From the NCBI GenBank assembly GCA_903919985.1, contig CAIXKG010000149.1, positions 1 to 47,905 on the forward strand: a DNA stretch of 47,905 bases, written 5' to 3'. Source of the DNA: an uncultured Opitutia bacterium (GTDB lineage Bacteria > Verrucomicrobiota > Verrucomicrobiia > Opitutales > Opitutaceae). Position numbers and translations under genes: made by a program. The notes under the pieces were generated by a model, which was given only the letters and a program-made list of their open reading frames with translations, had not been told where the DNA came from and made no database searches. Every line of letters begins with the position of its first letter. Positions within the stretch are counted from its first letter, which is position 1. Below are positions 30,143 to 38,994 of this stretch, one piece after another.

Positions 30143-31642
30143 ATGATTCGAGCCCCCTTTTTATCGCTCCGTTTTTTTATCGCCCTCGGCCTTTTTCTCG
30201 CCGGCGCCTTTTACGCCGTCGGGCAGCCTCCGGCCAATGCGGCCGCCCCCAAAGCTACGGTCGAGCAACGCCTGGCGAGTCTTGAGGCGTACATGACCAA
30301 TGCCGATCCGGCGGCGGCTTTGAAGGACACGAGCGGCCGGGTACCCGCCGGTCTCACGACCCCGGAAGTGGGAATACCCGGACCAGCCCATAACACCTGG
30401 ATGATGGTGAGCGCGGCGTTAGTGCTGTTCATGACGCTACCTGGTCTCGGCTTGTTCTATGGCGGACTCGTGCGAACCAAGAACGTGCTCTCGGTCATGG
30501 CCTGGTGCCTTGGCATCGTGAGCCTGGTCACCGTCCTCTGGTGGGCGGTGGGTTACAGCTTGGTGTTTGGGAAAAGTTTTCAGAGCGCATACCTCGGGGG
30601 CTCGGAGTTTTTCTTTTTGCGCGGGGTGACCTCGGCGCCGAATCCCGACTATTCCTTCTGGGTTTCGCATAATGTCTTTGCGATGTACCAGCTGGCCTTT
30701 GCCATCATTACGCCAGCGGTGGCGATCGGCTCGATCGTCGAGCGCGTGAAGTTCTCGGCCGTGCTGGTGATCGTATCGCTCTGGTTGCTCGTCGTGTATT
30801 GTCCGCTGGCTCACATGGTGTGGGGCAGCAACGGCCTCATGAATGGCGTGTTCAATACCGCGGCCACGATTAAGGCGATCGACTTCGCGGGCGGTATGGT
30901 GGTCGAGATGGCCTCGGGCTACTCTGCCCTGGTGCTCTGCCTTATCGTTGGGCCGCGTCACGGCCATGGCCGGACGCCGATGCCGCCGCATAGCTTGGTG
31001 CTCTGCGTGGTTGGCACCGGGCTCCTGTGGGTCGGCTGGTATGGGTTTAACGCCGGTTCGGCGATTGCCGCCGATGGCATCGCAGCCAACGCGTTTATGA
31101 CGACCACTCTGGCGGCGGCGGTCGCGGCCGGGGCGTGGGCGCTGCTGGAGCGCATCGTGCGGGGCAAGGCAAGTGTACTTGGTTTTTGCTCGGGCGCCGT
31201 GGCGGGTCTGGTCGCGATCACACCGGCCTGCGGGTTTGTGGATGCGACCGGCTCGCTCGTCGTCGGCGTACTGGGCGGGGCGGTTTCGTACATCGCCTGC
31301 ACCAAGATTAAGTCCATGTTCCGCTACGACGACGCGCTCGACGTCTTCGGAGTGCATGGGGTCGGCGGTACGGTCGGTCTTTTGCTCACGGGTTTGTTTG
31401 CCACCCCCGCAGTGAATGCAAATTTGAAGATCAATCTTGGCGGAGTCGTCGGCCAGTCCCTTTGGTTCGAGCAACTGAAAGGCATCGGGCTGACGCTGAT
31501 CTGGGCGGTGTGCGGGACCTTGCTGGTTACCGGGGTGGTGAAGGCGTTGATGGAACTTCGGCCGACCCTCGAAGAGGAACAAAAAGGTTTGGATATCTCA
31601 GACCACGGCGAGGAAGGCTATATCTTCGAGCCCAAGTCCTGA
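30143..31642 (+). CDS. amtB: Ammonium transporter
   Basis: Inner-membrane ammonium channel of the Amt/Rh family, 499 residues from ATG 30143. A cleavable signal (SLRFFIALGLFLAGAFYAVG) and a periplasmic segment (about residues 25-85) come before the first channel helix. Family marks include LPGLGLFYGGLVRTKNVLSVMAW, the pore histidine regions YCPLAHMVWG and FGVHGVGGTVG, and YSALVLCLIVGPR. The C-terminal tail (EEEQKGLDISDHGEEGYIFE) is the PII-interacting cytoplasmic region. No glnK gene adjoins it, which is unusual. The upstream symmetric site (30092-30110) may regulate it. Confidence 0.96.
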   Translation: MIRAPFLSLRFFIALGLFLAGAFYAVGQPPANAAAPKATVEQRLASLEAYMTNADPAAALKDTSGRVPAGLTTPEVGIPGPAHNTWMMVSAALVLFMTLPGLGLFYGGLVRTKNVLSVMAWCLGIVSLVTVLWWAVGYSLVFGKSFQSAYLGGSEFFFLRGVTSAPNPDYSFWVSHNVFAMYQLAFAIITPAVAIGSIVERVKFSAVLVIVSLWLLVVYCPLAHMVWGSNGLMNGVFNTAATIKAIDFAGGMVVEMASGYSALVLCLIVGPRHGHGRTPMPPHSLVLCVVGTGLLWVGWYGFNAGSAIAADGIAANAFMTTTLAAAVAAGAWALLERIVRGKASVLGFCSGAVAGLVAITPACGFVDATGSLVVGVLGGAVSYIACTKIKSMFRYDDALDVFGVHGVGGTVGLLLTGLFATPAVNANLKINLGGVVGQSLWFEQLKGIGLTLIWAVCGTLLVTGVVKALMELRPTLEEEQKGLDISDHGEEGYIFEPKS

Positions 31643-32215
31643 TGTTGTTCAAAAAATAACCTTGGACCCGAAATGATATTCGGGCGCTGATTCGGGTCGC
31701 AGCCCGAACGTGTTCCCCGAGGTTTCTCGCTCTCGGGACTTGGCTCAACGCGCGTGTTCGTCCGAGCGGTTGGACAGACTTTCGCGGGTGAAGAAACGGC
31801 ACCTTTGTTGGAGCCGGTCTCGGCTGACACCGGGCCTGGCTCAACGATCCCGGCTACAGAGGCCTGACGTTTCTTCGCGTCACGGAAGCTACGTTTGTAC
31901 TCGCGGTGCTGCCCCGGGGAGCGACTCGGCACAAGTGATCGGGCCTGATGGCGGTTCCCGAGTAGCAGCCGTGGCGCCGCGCCTTCAGCCCGCGAGCGTT
32001 CAGGGGCAGATCGTTCGCGAGGTCACGCGTTGACTTCCGCGGCATTCCTAAACACCCCTTTTTTCGGTCTTCGACTACCCCGCAATCGTGACCCAGCTCG
32101 AGCGTTGTACTGTCTGCTCCGCGGCCCCAAACGCCTTCTCTTCGCCCCTTCCCCCTGTCCTCCCCCACCTGAAATAAAACGGTTTTCGCACCACCCGGGC
32201 CCGCGATTCGCACCC
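31643..32215. other. 573-bp intergenic region between amtB and the DUF1552 gene
   Basis: No convincing gene in either strand. An open frame upstream of the DUF1552 start (32030-32215) has no signal or conserved features. GGCTCAACG occurs twice (near 31743 and 31837), and GC-rich pieces such as GCCGTGGCGCCGCGCC are reminiscent of eroded palindromic repeats. A pyrimidine-rich stretch (32140-32170) precedes the DUF1552 gene. Confidence 0.4.
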
Positions 32216-33559
32216 ATGACCACCCTCAAAAAATATCCGAAGGCTCCGTATGTTGCGACCCGGGAGGCGATGGATCGCCGTCATTTTCTGCGATCCGCCG
32301 GCGTGGCGCTCTCCCTGCCGTTTCTCAATTCAATGCTGCGGCCCTTCGCCCGGGCCGCGGAGGCGTCGCCGCTGGGAACGAGCGAAGCGCCTCGTCGTAT
32401 GTTTGGCATATGTAACAACCTCGGCCTGCTGCACGAAAACTTTTTCCCCACGGGTGCTGGCCGCGATTACGTGGCCTCGCCTTATCTCAAATTGCTGGAT
32501 GCGCACCGCAAGGATTTCACGGTTTTTACCGGTGTGTCTCATCCCAATGTCGATAGCGGCCACCCAGCGGACGTCTGCTTTTTAACCGCGGCGCCTCATC
32601 CGGGCGGTGGCGGATTCCGCAACACCATCTCGCTCGATCAATTGATCGCCGAGCGAGTCGGGACCCTCACGCGCTTTCCCTCGCTGACGCTCGCCGTCAA
32701 CAGTCGGGCCCGCAGCCTCTCGTTCACCGGCACCGGAGTCGCCATTCCTCCGCAGGACAAGGCAGCGGAAGTCTACCAACAATTATTTTTCCAAGGGACC
32801 GAAGCCCAGATCGCGGCGCAAATCACGGAACTGGACAACGGCCGCAGCATCCTCGACGCGGTCGCCGCTCAAGCCCGGGATCTCCAGAAAAATTTGGGGT
32901 CCGAGGATCGCGACCGGGTGGAACAATATTTCACGAGCGTGCGCGATTTGGAAAACCGCCTTCAAGCTTCGAAGGGCTGGGAGCGAAAACCGCGTCCGGT
33001 CGTGAGCGCGCCTGCGCCCGTGGATCCGCAGACTCCCGCCCAGTACATGGAAAAAGTAAAAGTCATGTACGATCTGGCGATGCTCGCGTTCCAGACCGAC
33101 TCGACTCGCTCGATCACGTTGATGTTGGACAGCGTGTCCACGCCTGTCGTCGAAGGCATCCCCGGAGTCGCCATCACCGACACTTACCACAACTTATCCC
33201 ACCACGGGAAAGACGAGGACAAGCTGGGCCAGTTGAAGGCGCTGGATCTCGGCCACATGAAATTGTTGGACCGGTTGTATTCGAATTTCAAAGGCGTGGC
33301 GGAAAACGGGGGCAACCTGCTCGATCGCACGATGGTGCTCTACGGTTCGAATTTCGGCGATGCGAACCAGCACGTGAACGTCAACATGCCGATCGTCTTT
33401 GCCGGCGGCGGATTCAAGCACGGGCAGCACCTCGTGTTCGACAAGGAACGAAACTATCCGCTGCCGAATTTATTTGTTTCGATGCTGCACCGGCTCGGCA
33501 TGGAGCAAGATCGTTTCGCCTCATCGACCGGCAGTATGCGCGGGCTCGATCTCATTTGA
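32216..33559 (+). CDS. DUF1552 protein with Tat signal
   Basis: Exported protein of 447 residues from the DUF1552 family. A twin-arginine signal (DRRHFLRSAGVALSLPFL) lies near residues 20-37, so it should be exported folded; the start is ATG 32216 or the internal ATG at 32270. Family blocks include RMFGICNNLGLLHENFFP, GVSHPNVDSGHPADVCFLTAAPHPGGG and YGSNFGDANQHVNVNMPIVFAGGGFKHG. The function of DUF1552 is not established; it resembles alkaline-phosphatase-superfamily-like proteins (DUF1501 group). It is followed 26 bp later by a DUF1592-type gene, the usual partner in Planctomycetes and Verrucomicrobia, so the two probably form one system at the cell surface or periplasm. Confidence 0.9.
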   Translation: MTTLKKYPKAPYVATREAMDRRHFLRSAGVALSLPFLNSMLRPFARAAEASPLGTSEAPRRMFGICNNLGLLHENFFPTGAGRDYVASPYLKLLDAHRKDFTVFTGVSHPNVDSGHPADVCFLTAAPHPGGGGFRNTISLDQLIAERVGTLTRFPSLTLAVNSRARSLSFTGTGVAIPPQDKAAEVYQQLFFQGTEAQIAAQITELDNGRSILDAVAAQARDLQKNLGSEDRDRVEQYFTSVRDLENRLQASKGWERKPRPVVSAPAPVDPQTPAQYMEKVKVMYDLAMLAFQTDSTRSITLMLDSVSTPVVEGIPGVAITDTYHNLSHHGKDEDKLGQLKALDLGHMKLLDRLYSNFKGVAENGGNLLDRTMVLYGSNFGDANQHVNVNMPIVFAGGGFKHGQHLVFDKERNYPLPNLFVSMLHRLGMEQDRFASSTGSMRGLDLI

Positions 33560-33585
33560 AGACCAGCCGCAGCCGAAATTTTTTT

Positions 33586-36354
33586 ATGGCCCGCTTTCGC
33601 GTTCCGTCCCCGCACCCCCGGCCGCCCGGGCTTCTTCGTTGGTTCGCAGCGAGAATGCCGGTCGGTATGTTACTGGCGCTCGCCGCCGGAGCTTCCGCTC
33701 CGCTGCGCGCGGCCGAGTTGGCGAAGCCGATCGCCGATTTCACTGAGCAATATTGCGCGAGCTGTCACAACGGCGCGGACAAGGCCGGCGGACTGGATCT
33801 CGACGCGTTGAAATTTTCTCCGGCAGACAACACCAATTTTCTCACGTGGGTAAAAATTCACGATCGGGTCGTCGCGGGCGAAATGCCGCCGAAAGAGGAG
33901 AAGCGCCCGGACCAGCTCGCCCTGCGGGCGTTTACGACAGAGCTGAAATCTTCCCTCATCCAGCACGAGCAAGCCGCGATCGCGCGGAGCGGCCGGTCGG
34001 TCCTGCGCCGACTAAACCGGTCGGAGTACGAAAATTCCCTGCGCGATATTTTTCAGGCCCCGCTCCTTATCGTGCAAAGCCAGTTGCCGGTTGATGGAGA
34101 AGCCCATCGCTTCAACAAGGTGAGCAAAGCGCTCGAGGTGTCCTACGTACACATGAGCCGTTACATGGAGGCCGCCGACTATGCGATGCGCGAGGTCATG
34201 GCGGAGCAACTGCTCCGTCCGCCCACCGCATCGCGGCGTTACTACGCGCGCGATCAGGCTTCGATGGTCGTATTTTGGAATAACCTGAACAATCCCTCCG
34301 CGCCGCGACATACCTTTCCGGTTCTCGACCAAACCGGCCAGCCAGAGGTTCTCGCGAAGACGGCGCCGATCACTGTTGGCGCCACCAACCCCGAACTCCG
34401 CGAACGGGAAGCGGTGGGCATGATCTCGAGCGAATACGAGGGCTTTGTTTACAGCTTCGACGAGTTTCGCGCGCCCACCACCGGCCGTTACCGGGTCAAG
34501 TTCAGCGGACTGACGGTCTGGGTCGGGACCGGCGGTCACCGGACAATTTACGAGGGACTGGACCGGGTCGGCACCATCGACGAGCCCTATTGGTTTTTCG
34601 GCAAAGGCTCGGACGTCTCTGAGGGAAGGCGTAACGAATCGATCAATGTTTATACCAAGCGCGGACCGTTGAGTGGCCGCCGGGTGGGTGGTTTCGACGT
34701 GAAGCCCGAAGCATCCGTGAGCGATCTCGGCGAAGTCTGGCTTTACGCCACCGAGTCGCTGTCGCCCAACGCCACGCGCTTTTATCGCTCTCGTCCGACC
34801 GGCCACAACTGGCCCTACAATCATACGAATCCGTGGGCGCAAAAAGATGGTCAGCCCGGCGTCGCGTTTCGCTGGATGGAAGTCGAGGGACCGCTCTACG
34901 ACGAATCCGCCGGCGCAGGTTACCGCCTGCTCTTCGGCGATCTGCCCCTGCAACGAGTGGAATCTGAAGCCGGTGCGGTCGCGTTGTCGGTGGCGGCGGC
35001 GGGCAATGGCCGCGGCGGACGGGGCGGTGGTGCGCCACTCACAAAGGTCAACGTGGACGTCGTCTCGACCGATCCCGCGCGCGACGCCGAGCGTTTGTTG
35101 CGGGCTTTCATGCAACGCGTGTATCGCACGCCGGTGAAAGAGAGCGACGTCGCCCTCTTTCTGGAAGTTATCCAGCAACGTCGCGCGGCGGGGCTCGGAT
35201 TTGCCAAGGCCATGTTGGTGGGTTACGCCGCGGTACTGGCGTCTCCCCAATTCATTTTCGTCGAGGAGCCCGTGGGTCGACTCGACGACATGGCGTTGGC
35301 GACGCGCCTGGCGCTTTACCTGTGGAACTCGGAACCGGATCCCGCGCTGCGCGCCCGCGCCGCGCGGGGCGAGCTGCAGCGTCCAGAGGTGTTGCGCGCC
35401 GAGACCGAGCGCATGCTGCGCGACCCCAAGTCGGATCGCTTCGTCGAAGCGTTTTTAGACTACTGGCTCGATCTCCGGAAAATTGCCGACACCACACCGT
35501 CGGCCGTTCTCTACAACGACTACACGCTCGACGATGCTCTGACGGAAGCAGCGGTCGATGAAACCCGCTTGTATTTCGCGGAACAGCTGCGGGCCAATCT
35601 GCCGGTGCGGACGATCGTGGACTCGGATTTCACTTACGTGAACGAGCGGTTGGCTGAGCACTATCAACTGCCGTCGGTCGACGGCGTGAAAATGCGCCGG
35701 GTGCAATTGCCGCCTGGAAACGTCCGCGGGGGATTCATGACCCAAGCCAGCGTCCTCAAGGTGACGGCGAACGGCACGACGACTTCGCCTGTGCTGCGCG
35801 GAAAATGGATTATGGAGCGGATCGTAGGCTACGAGATCCCGCCTCCGCCGGCGTCGGTCCCGGCGGTGGAGCCGGACACGCGGGGCGCCGTGACGATTCG
35901 TCAACAGCTCGACAAACATCGGGCGGATGCCAGCTGCGCCATGTGCCATCGGAAGATCGATCCGCCGGGATTTGCCTTGGAAAGTTTTGATGTGATGGGC
36001 GCGTGGCGCGAAAATTACCGGGCGGCGGCGCCCGGGGGTGGCGAAATCGGATTCGGCAAGGACGGCTGGCCTTTTCAATTTCGCTACGCCCTGCCGGTGG
36101 ATTCCGCGGGCGAACTGTCGCCCGGGCACAGTTTCAAGGATGTGCGGGGACTCAAGCAGCTGCTGCTGGCCGATGAGGATCAGATTGCGCGCAACTTCGT
36201 TCGCCAGCTTACCGTTTTTGCGACCGGTGCGCCCGTCGGATTTAGCGATCGGGAAAAGATTGAAGCCATCCTGCGCAAAACCAAAGCCGGCGGCTACGGC
36301 ATCAGAAGCCTCGTGAGCGAAATCGTCCAAAGTGAACTGTTTCTCAACAAATAA
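33586..36354 (+). CDS. Multi-domain DUF1587/1592/1595/1588/1585 protein with two c-type haem motifs
   Basis: Large exported protein, 922 residues from ATG 33586. After a signal peptide (MPVGMLLALAAGASAPLRAAE), a c-type haem motif CASCH lies at residues 57-61. Then come DUF1587 (LRRLNRSEYENSLRDIF), a long middle region, DUF1595 (RLLRAFMQRVYRTPVKESD), DUF1592 (VLASPQFIFVEEPVGRLDDMALATRLALYLWNS), DUF1588 (RGGFMTQASVLKVTANGTTTSPVLRGKW) and a second haem motif CAMCH at residue 784 before DUF1585. The architecture is typical of planctomycetal and verrucomicrobial cytochrome proteins. Electron transfer coupled to the DUF1552 partner is likely, but substrate and pathway are unknown. Confidence 0.92.
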   Translation: MARFRVPSPHPRPPGLLRWFAARMPVGMLLALAAGASAPLRAAELAKPIADFTEQYCASCHNGADKAGGLDLDALKFSPADNTNFLTWVKIHDRVVAGEMPPKEEKRPDQLALRAFTTELKSSLIQHEQAAIARSGRSVLRRLNRSEYENSLRDIFQAPLLIVQSQLPVDGEAHRFNKVSKALEVSYVHMSRYMEAADYAMREVMAEQLLRPPTASRRYYARDQASMVVFWNNLNNPSAPRHTFPVLDQTGQPEVLAKTAPITVGATNPELREREAVGMISSEYEGFVYSFDEFRAPTTGRYRVKFSGLTVWVGTGGHRTIYEGLDRVGTIDEPYWFFGKGSDVSEGRRNESINVYTKRGPLSGRRVGGFDVKPEASVSDLGEVWLYATESLSPNATRFYRSRPTGHNWPYNHTNPWAQKDGQPGVAFRWMEVEGPLYDESAGAGYRLLFGDLPLQRVESEAGAVALSVAAAGNGRGGRGGGAPLTKVNVDVVSTDPARDAERLLRAFMQRVYRTPVKESDVALFLEVIQQRRAAGLGFAKAMLVGYAAVLASPQFIFVEEPVGRLDDMALATRLALYLWNSEPDPALRARAARGELQRPEVLRAETERMLRDPKSDRFVEAFLDYWLDLRKIADTTPSAVLYNDYTLDDALTEAAVDETRLYFAEQLRANLPVRTIVDSDFTYVNERLAEHYQLPSVDGVKMRRVQLPPGNVRGGFMTQASVLKVTANGTTTSPVLRGKWIMERIVGYEIPPPPASVPAVEPDTRGAVTIRQQLDKHRADASCAMCHRKIDPPGFALESFDVMGAWRENYRAAAPGGGEIGFGKDGWPFQFRYALPVDSAGELSPGHSFKDVRGLKQLLLADEDQIARNFVRQLTVFATGAPVGFSDREKIEAILRKTKAGGYGIRSLVSEIVQSELFLNK

Positions 36355-36381
36355 TACGGAACGCCCCAAGAGCTTCCTTAC

Positions 36382-36445
36382 TTTAACCGCGGATGCCGCG
36401 GATACGCCTTCCCCACCCGTGCCATCCGTGAAATCCGTGGTTAAA
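36382..36445. repeat. CGGATGCC / ATCCGTGG palindromic repeat, full copy
   Basis: TTTAACC (36382-36388) and GGTTAAA (36439-36445) are perfect inverted arms, continued inward by CGGAT and ATCCG blocks on each side. The left arm matches the half copy at 25003-25034. It ends 15 bases before the small secreted-protein gene starting at 36461. Confidence 0.7.
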
Positions 36446-36460
36446 CAAGCTCTGCAGCTC

Positions 36461-36832
36461 GTGCCAAGAAAACGATTTCTCCCTCTGCTCGTGATGGGGT
36501 GGATCCTTTGCGCTGCGCCGCTCTCGGCGGCGGACGCCGCGACTCCAGGTGCAAAGCCGGCTTTCACCGCCGAGCAAGTGACGGCGCTTGAAACGTTGCG
36601 GCGCGAACTAGCCCGGCTCGATCCGATGTTGGAAAAGGTCACCGAACCGGACCACAAGGCCTGGGTGAAATCCAAGGTGGAAAAATTAAAGGCCCGTTTT
36701 CAGGAGCTGGAGAAAACCGCCTTCGACCAAACAAAATTCGACGAGCTGCGCTTTGACCTGAACATCGAATATCAACGCCTCGCCGTCTGGCTGAGGCCAG
36801 CGGCGATTCCCGCCCGCTCCAAAGCGAAATAA
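36461..36832 (+). CDS. Small secreted alpha-helical protein
   Basis: Protein of 123 residues from GTG 36461, with ATG 36494 as an alternative start. The N-terminus is a signal peptide (PRKRFLPLLVMGWILCAAPLSAADA). The mature part is about 95 residues, highly charged and helical (TAEQVTALETLRRELARLDPMLEK and KARFQELEKTAFDQTKFDELRF), probably a helical hairpin. I recognise no family. It follows the DUF1592-type gene by 106 bp and may belong with it. The start lies just after a dispersed palindrome, so an earlier start has probably been displaced or lost. Confidence 0.6.
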   Translation: MPRKRFLPLLVMGWILCAAPLSAADAATPGAKPAFTAEQVTALETLRRELARLDPMLEKVTEPDHKAWVKSKVEKLKARFQELEKTAFDQTKFDELRFDLNIEYQRLAVWLRPAAIPARSKAK

Positions 36833-37026
36833 ATATCCAGCCGAGAAACGGCATTCTCGCACCAGATATTTCAAACCCAAGTCTGGGGCAACGCGCGTTG
36901 ACGTGACCGCCTAAAACGGAGCCGGGCAGCTTTTAGTCTGGGCAACCAGAAAGGAGACTCAGCAGGAACGGCGAACGACATACCTGCACCAGTTTCGCAG
37001 CTCAGCACCGCGCTATCCCTGCGGAG

Positions 37027-37623
37027 TCACTGGTAGTCGCGCCGTCCATCGAGTGCACTCTTGAGTGTCACGGAGTCCGCGTAGAGCACCCCGCCGCCAC
37101 TGGGTAGGCCGAAACCGATGCGGGTGACTTTCAAGCCGGCGGGCACCGCCAGCGTTTCCGTCAAATAGTGACACGTCGCTTCTCCCTCCACGTCGTTGGA
37201 CAACGCCAGGATCAATTCGCGCACGTCACCCGCCGCGATTCGCGCTTGCAGCGCCGCGAGGTTCAAATCGTCCGGGCCGACCCCGTGAATCGGCGAGAGC
37301 TTCCCGTGCAGCACATGGTAACCGCCCCGAAATGCCGCGCTCCGCTCGATCGCCACCAGGTCCGGCACTTGCTCGACCACGCACACCACGCCGTTTGCGC
37401 GTCGCTCATCGGCGCAGATCGCACACTGCTCGCCTTCGGCCAGATTGCCGCACTTCGTGCATCGCCGCACGGTTCGCGCGGCTTCCTCCAATGCCAAGAC
37501 CAGCGCGGGCAAACGCGCCGGTTTTTCCACGAGCAGATGCAAAGCGATCCTCTCGGCCGAGCGGTAACCCAGTCCCGGCAATTGCTTGAGGTGCTGCTGC
37601 AATTTTTCGAAAGCGGGCGTCAT
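37027..37623 (-). CDS. recR: Recombination mediator protein RecR
   Basis: RecFOR-pathway protein of 198 residues. The helix-hairpin-helix (LPGLGYRSAERIALHLL), the four-cysteine zinc finger (CTKCGNLAEGEQCAIC) and the Toprim segment (VVCVVEQVPDLVAIERS) are all present, and the length is normal. The downstream GDDLNLAALQARI-like segment (VGPDDLNLAAL) and the C-terminal KVTRIGFGLPSGGGV fit RecR. It follows ybaB, the usual operon partner, with 96 bp between them. Confidence 0.97.
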   Translation of the reverse strand: MTPAFEKLQQHLKQLPGLGYRSAERIALHLLVEKPARLPALVLALEEAARTVRRCTKCGNLAEGEQCAICADERRANGVVCVVEQVPDLVAIERSAAFRGGYHVLHGKLSPIHGVGPDDLNLAALQARIAAGDVRELILALSNDVEGEATCHYLTETLAVPAGLKVTRIGFGLPSGGGVLYADSVTLKSALDGRRDYQ

Positions 37624-37719
37624 GCTACTTTCGTTTTTCGATTTTTGAATTTCGATTCCCGATCCCGGGCTTCACGTGCGCCGAAATCCAAAATCGTGAA
37701 TCTAAAATAGGAAAACCGG
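37624..37719. repeat. A/T-rich repeat-like spacer between ybaB and recR
   Basis: The 96-bp spacer has A/T-rich runs such as CGATTTTTGAATTTCGATT and ATCCAAAATCGTGAATCTAAAAT, very unlike the GC-rich surroundings. The pieces resemble dispersed A-tract repeats rather than a normal leader. A GGGATCGGGAA-type palindrome (CCCGATCCCGGG) sits in the middle. Confidence 0.4.
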
Positions 37720-38028
37720 TCACATCATTCCGGGCATTTGAAACGCCGAAGTCACTTTCTGCATCTCCGCGTCGTTGTATTCCTTGGCCTGCTTTGCGGC
37801 ATCCTGCGCTGCGGCCAAAACCGTTTCCGCGACGAGCTTGGCGTCTTCCTTGAGAAACTCGGGGTCGAACGTGAACGCGAGAAACTTGCCCGTACCGTCG
37901 ACCTTGACCTTCACCGCGCCGCCGCCCGCCGCGACCTCGATCTCTTTCGTCGCGAGTTGCGATTGAAGCGACTCGATCGAGCGCTGCATTTTCTGAGCTT
38001 GTTTGAGGAGTTTGCCTACGCCGGCCAT
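37720..38028 (-). CDS. ybaB: YbaB/EbfC-family nucleoid-associated protein
   Basis: Small DNA-binding protein of 102 residues. AGVGKLLKQAQKMQRSIESLQSQL at the N-terminus and VKVKVDGTGKFLAFTFDPEFLK in the middle are diagnostic. It sits upstream of recR on the same strand, the normal arrangement (dnaX-ybaB-recR), but dnaX is not in the window. It probably forms a dimer that organises the nucleoid. Confidence 0.95.
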   Translation of the reverse strand: MAGVGKLLKQAQKMQRSIESLQSQLATKEIEVAAGGGAVKVKVDGTGKFLAFTFDPEFLKEDAKLVAETVLAAAQDAAKQAKEYNDAEMQKVTSAFQMPGMM

Positions 38029-38081
38029 ATTGGGAAAATAAGTTAAGGGTTAATGGTTCGCGTTGAGAGACGGTTGTGCCG

Positions 38082-38975
38082 CTAAAGTGACAAGATTTTT
38101 TCGTACCCTTCCCGAAATGTGGGCGCGGACGGCAGCCAACCGGTCAGGCTCTTTAACTTGCCGTTGGCGATGATCCGATCCGGTGTCACCGCCCTCCGTC
38201 CTGCGGCCGGCCCTCCGGTGAACTGCGGCTCTGGCACCCCCAGCCGCCCGGCGAGCCACGTCACGATTTCCATTTTTGTCGCCGCGCCGTCATCGGCCAC
38301 GTTGAAAATTTCCGTCGCCGCCGTGGCGCCGAAAGCAGCCCAGATAGCCGCGCAAATGTCGTCGCGGAAAATCAGATTGAGGTGGAAATCCCCCTGGCCC
38401 GCCACCTCGCCCGACTGTACCTGTTCGAGCAAATGGTGCCTTCCCGGCCCGTAAATTCCGGCGAGCCGCAACACCACCCGGCGGGCGGCCGCTTCGCTTG
38501 TGCCGAGCAGCGTGTCTTCGGTCGCGAGGAGCACGCCCGGACGTTCGGCCAGCCGGTCGACTGCGGCCGTTTCATCGACGCGGATGCCACCACCCTGCGG
38601 ATAAACCGACGTGCTGCTGGTATACACGGCCGTTCCGGCGGCGCCACGAGCACGGAGCCAATCAACCATACTCGCCATGCCGTTTAAATAGCTCCGACGG
38701 TAACCTTCCGCGCCACCGCCGCCCGAGCTCACGCAGTTTAGCACGTAGTCCGGCCCGCCGGGAATCTGCGCATGCCATGTATCGGTGGCCAGATCCGCGA
38801 CAACGACCTGGATGCCGTCCACGCGCAACGCGGCGGCCTTTTCTGTGTTACGGGTGAGCGCGGTGACGCGCATGCCGCGCTCCACTCCTTCCCGCGCCAA
38901 GGCGGCGCCCACGTAGCCGCAGCCGAGGACCACGAGGCGTTTTCCGGTGAATTTTCCATGGGCAAGGTCGATCAT
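38082..38975 (-). CDS. NAD(P)-dependent epimerase/dehydratase-like protein (YeeZ-like)
   Basis: Rossmann-fold protein of 297 residues, started at ATG 38975 just before the nucleotide-binding motif RLVVLGCGYVGAALAREG. The segments YTSSTSVYPQ (with the catalytic-type tyrosine not in the usual YxxxK arrangement), LRLAGIYGPGRHHLLEQV and NLIFRDDICAAIWAAF fit atypical short-chain dehydrogenases of the YeeZ group. The substrate is unknown. It is divergent from the DJ-1-like gene, with only 19 bp between the starts. Together the pair may respond to a shared signal, but that is speculation. Confidence 0.85.
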   Translation of the reverse strand: MIDLAHGKFTGKRLVVLGCGYVGAALAREGVERGMRVTALTRNTEKAAALRVDGIQVVVADLATDTWHAQIPGGPDYVLNCVSSGGGGAEGYRRSYLNGMASMVDWLRARGAAGTAVYTSSTSVYPQGGGIRVDETAAVDRLAERPGVLLATEDTLLGTSEAAARRVVLRLAGIYGPGRHHLLEQVQSGEVAGQGDFHLNLIFRDDICAAIWAAFGATAATEIFNVADDGAATKMEIVTWLAGRLGVPEPQFTGGPAAGRRAVTPDRIIANGKLKSLTGWLPSAPTFREGYEKILSL

Positions 38976-38994
38976 TCCACCCACGTTAAAAACT

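Noticed and set aside
32030-32215. Upstream extension of the DUF1552 protein
   Set aside because: The in-frame sequence has no conserved or signal features, and the Tat signal begins after 32216.
34012-35250. Long minus-strand open frame (412 codons) opposite the DUF1592-type gene
   Set aside because: High GC gives long antisense frames; the plus-strand protein has full domain order and haem motifs.
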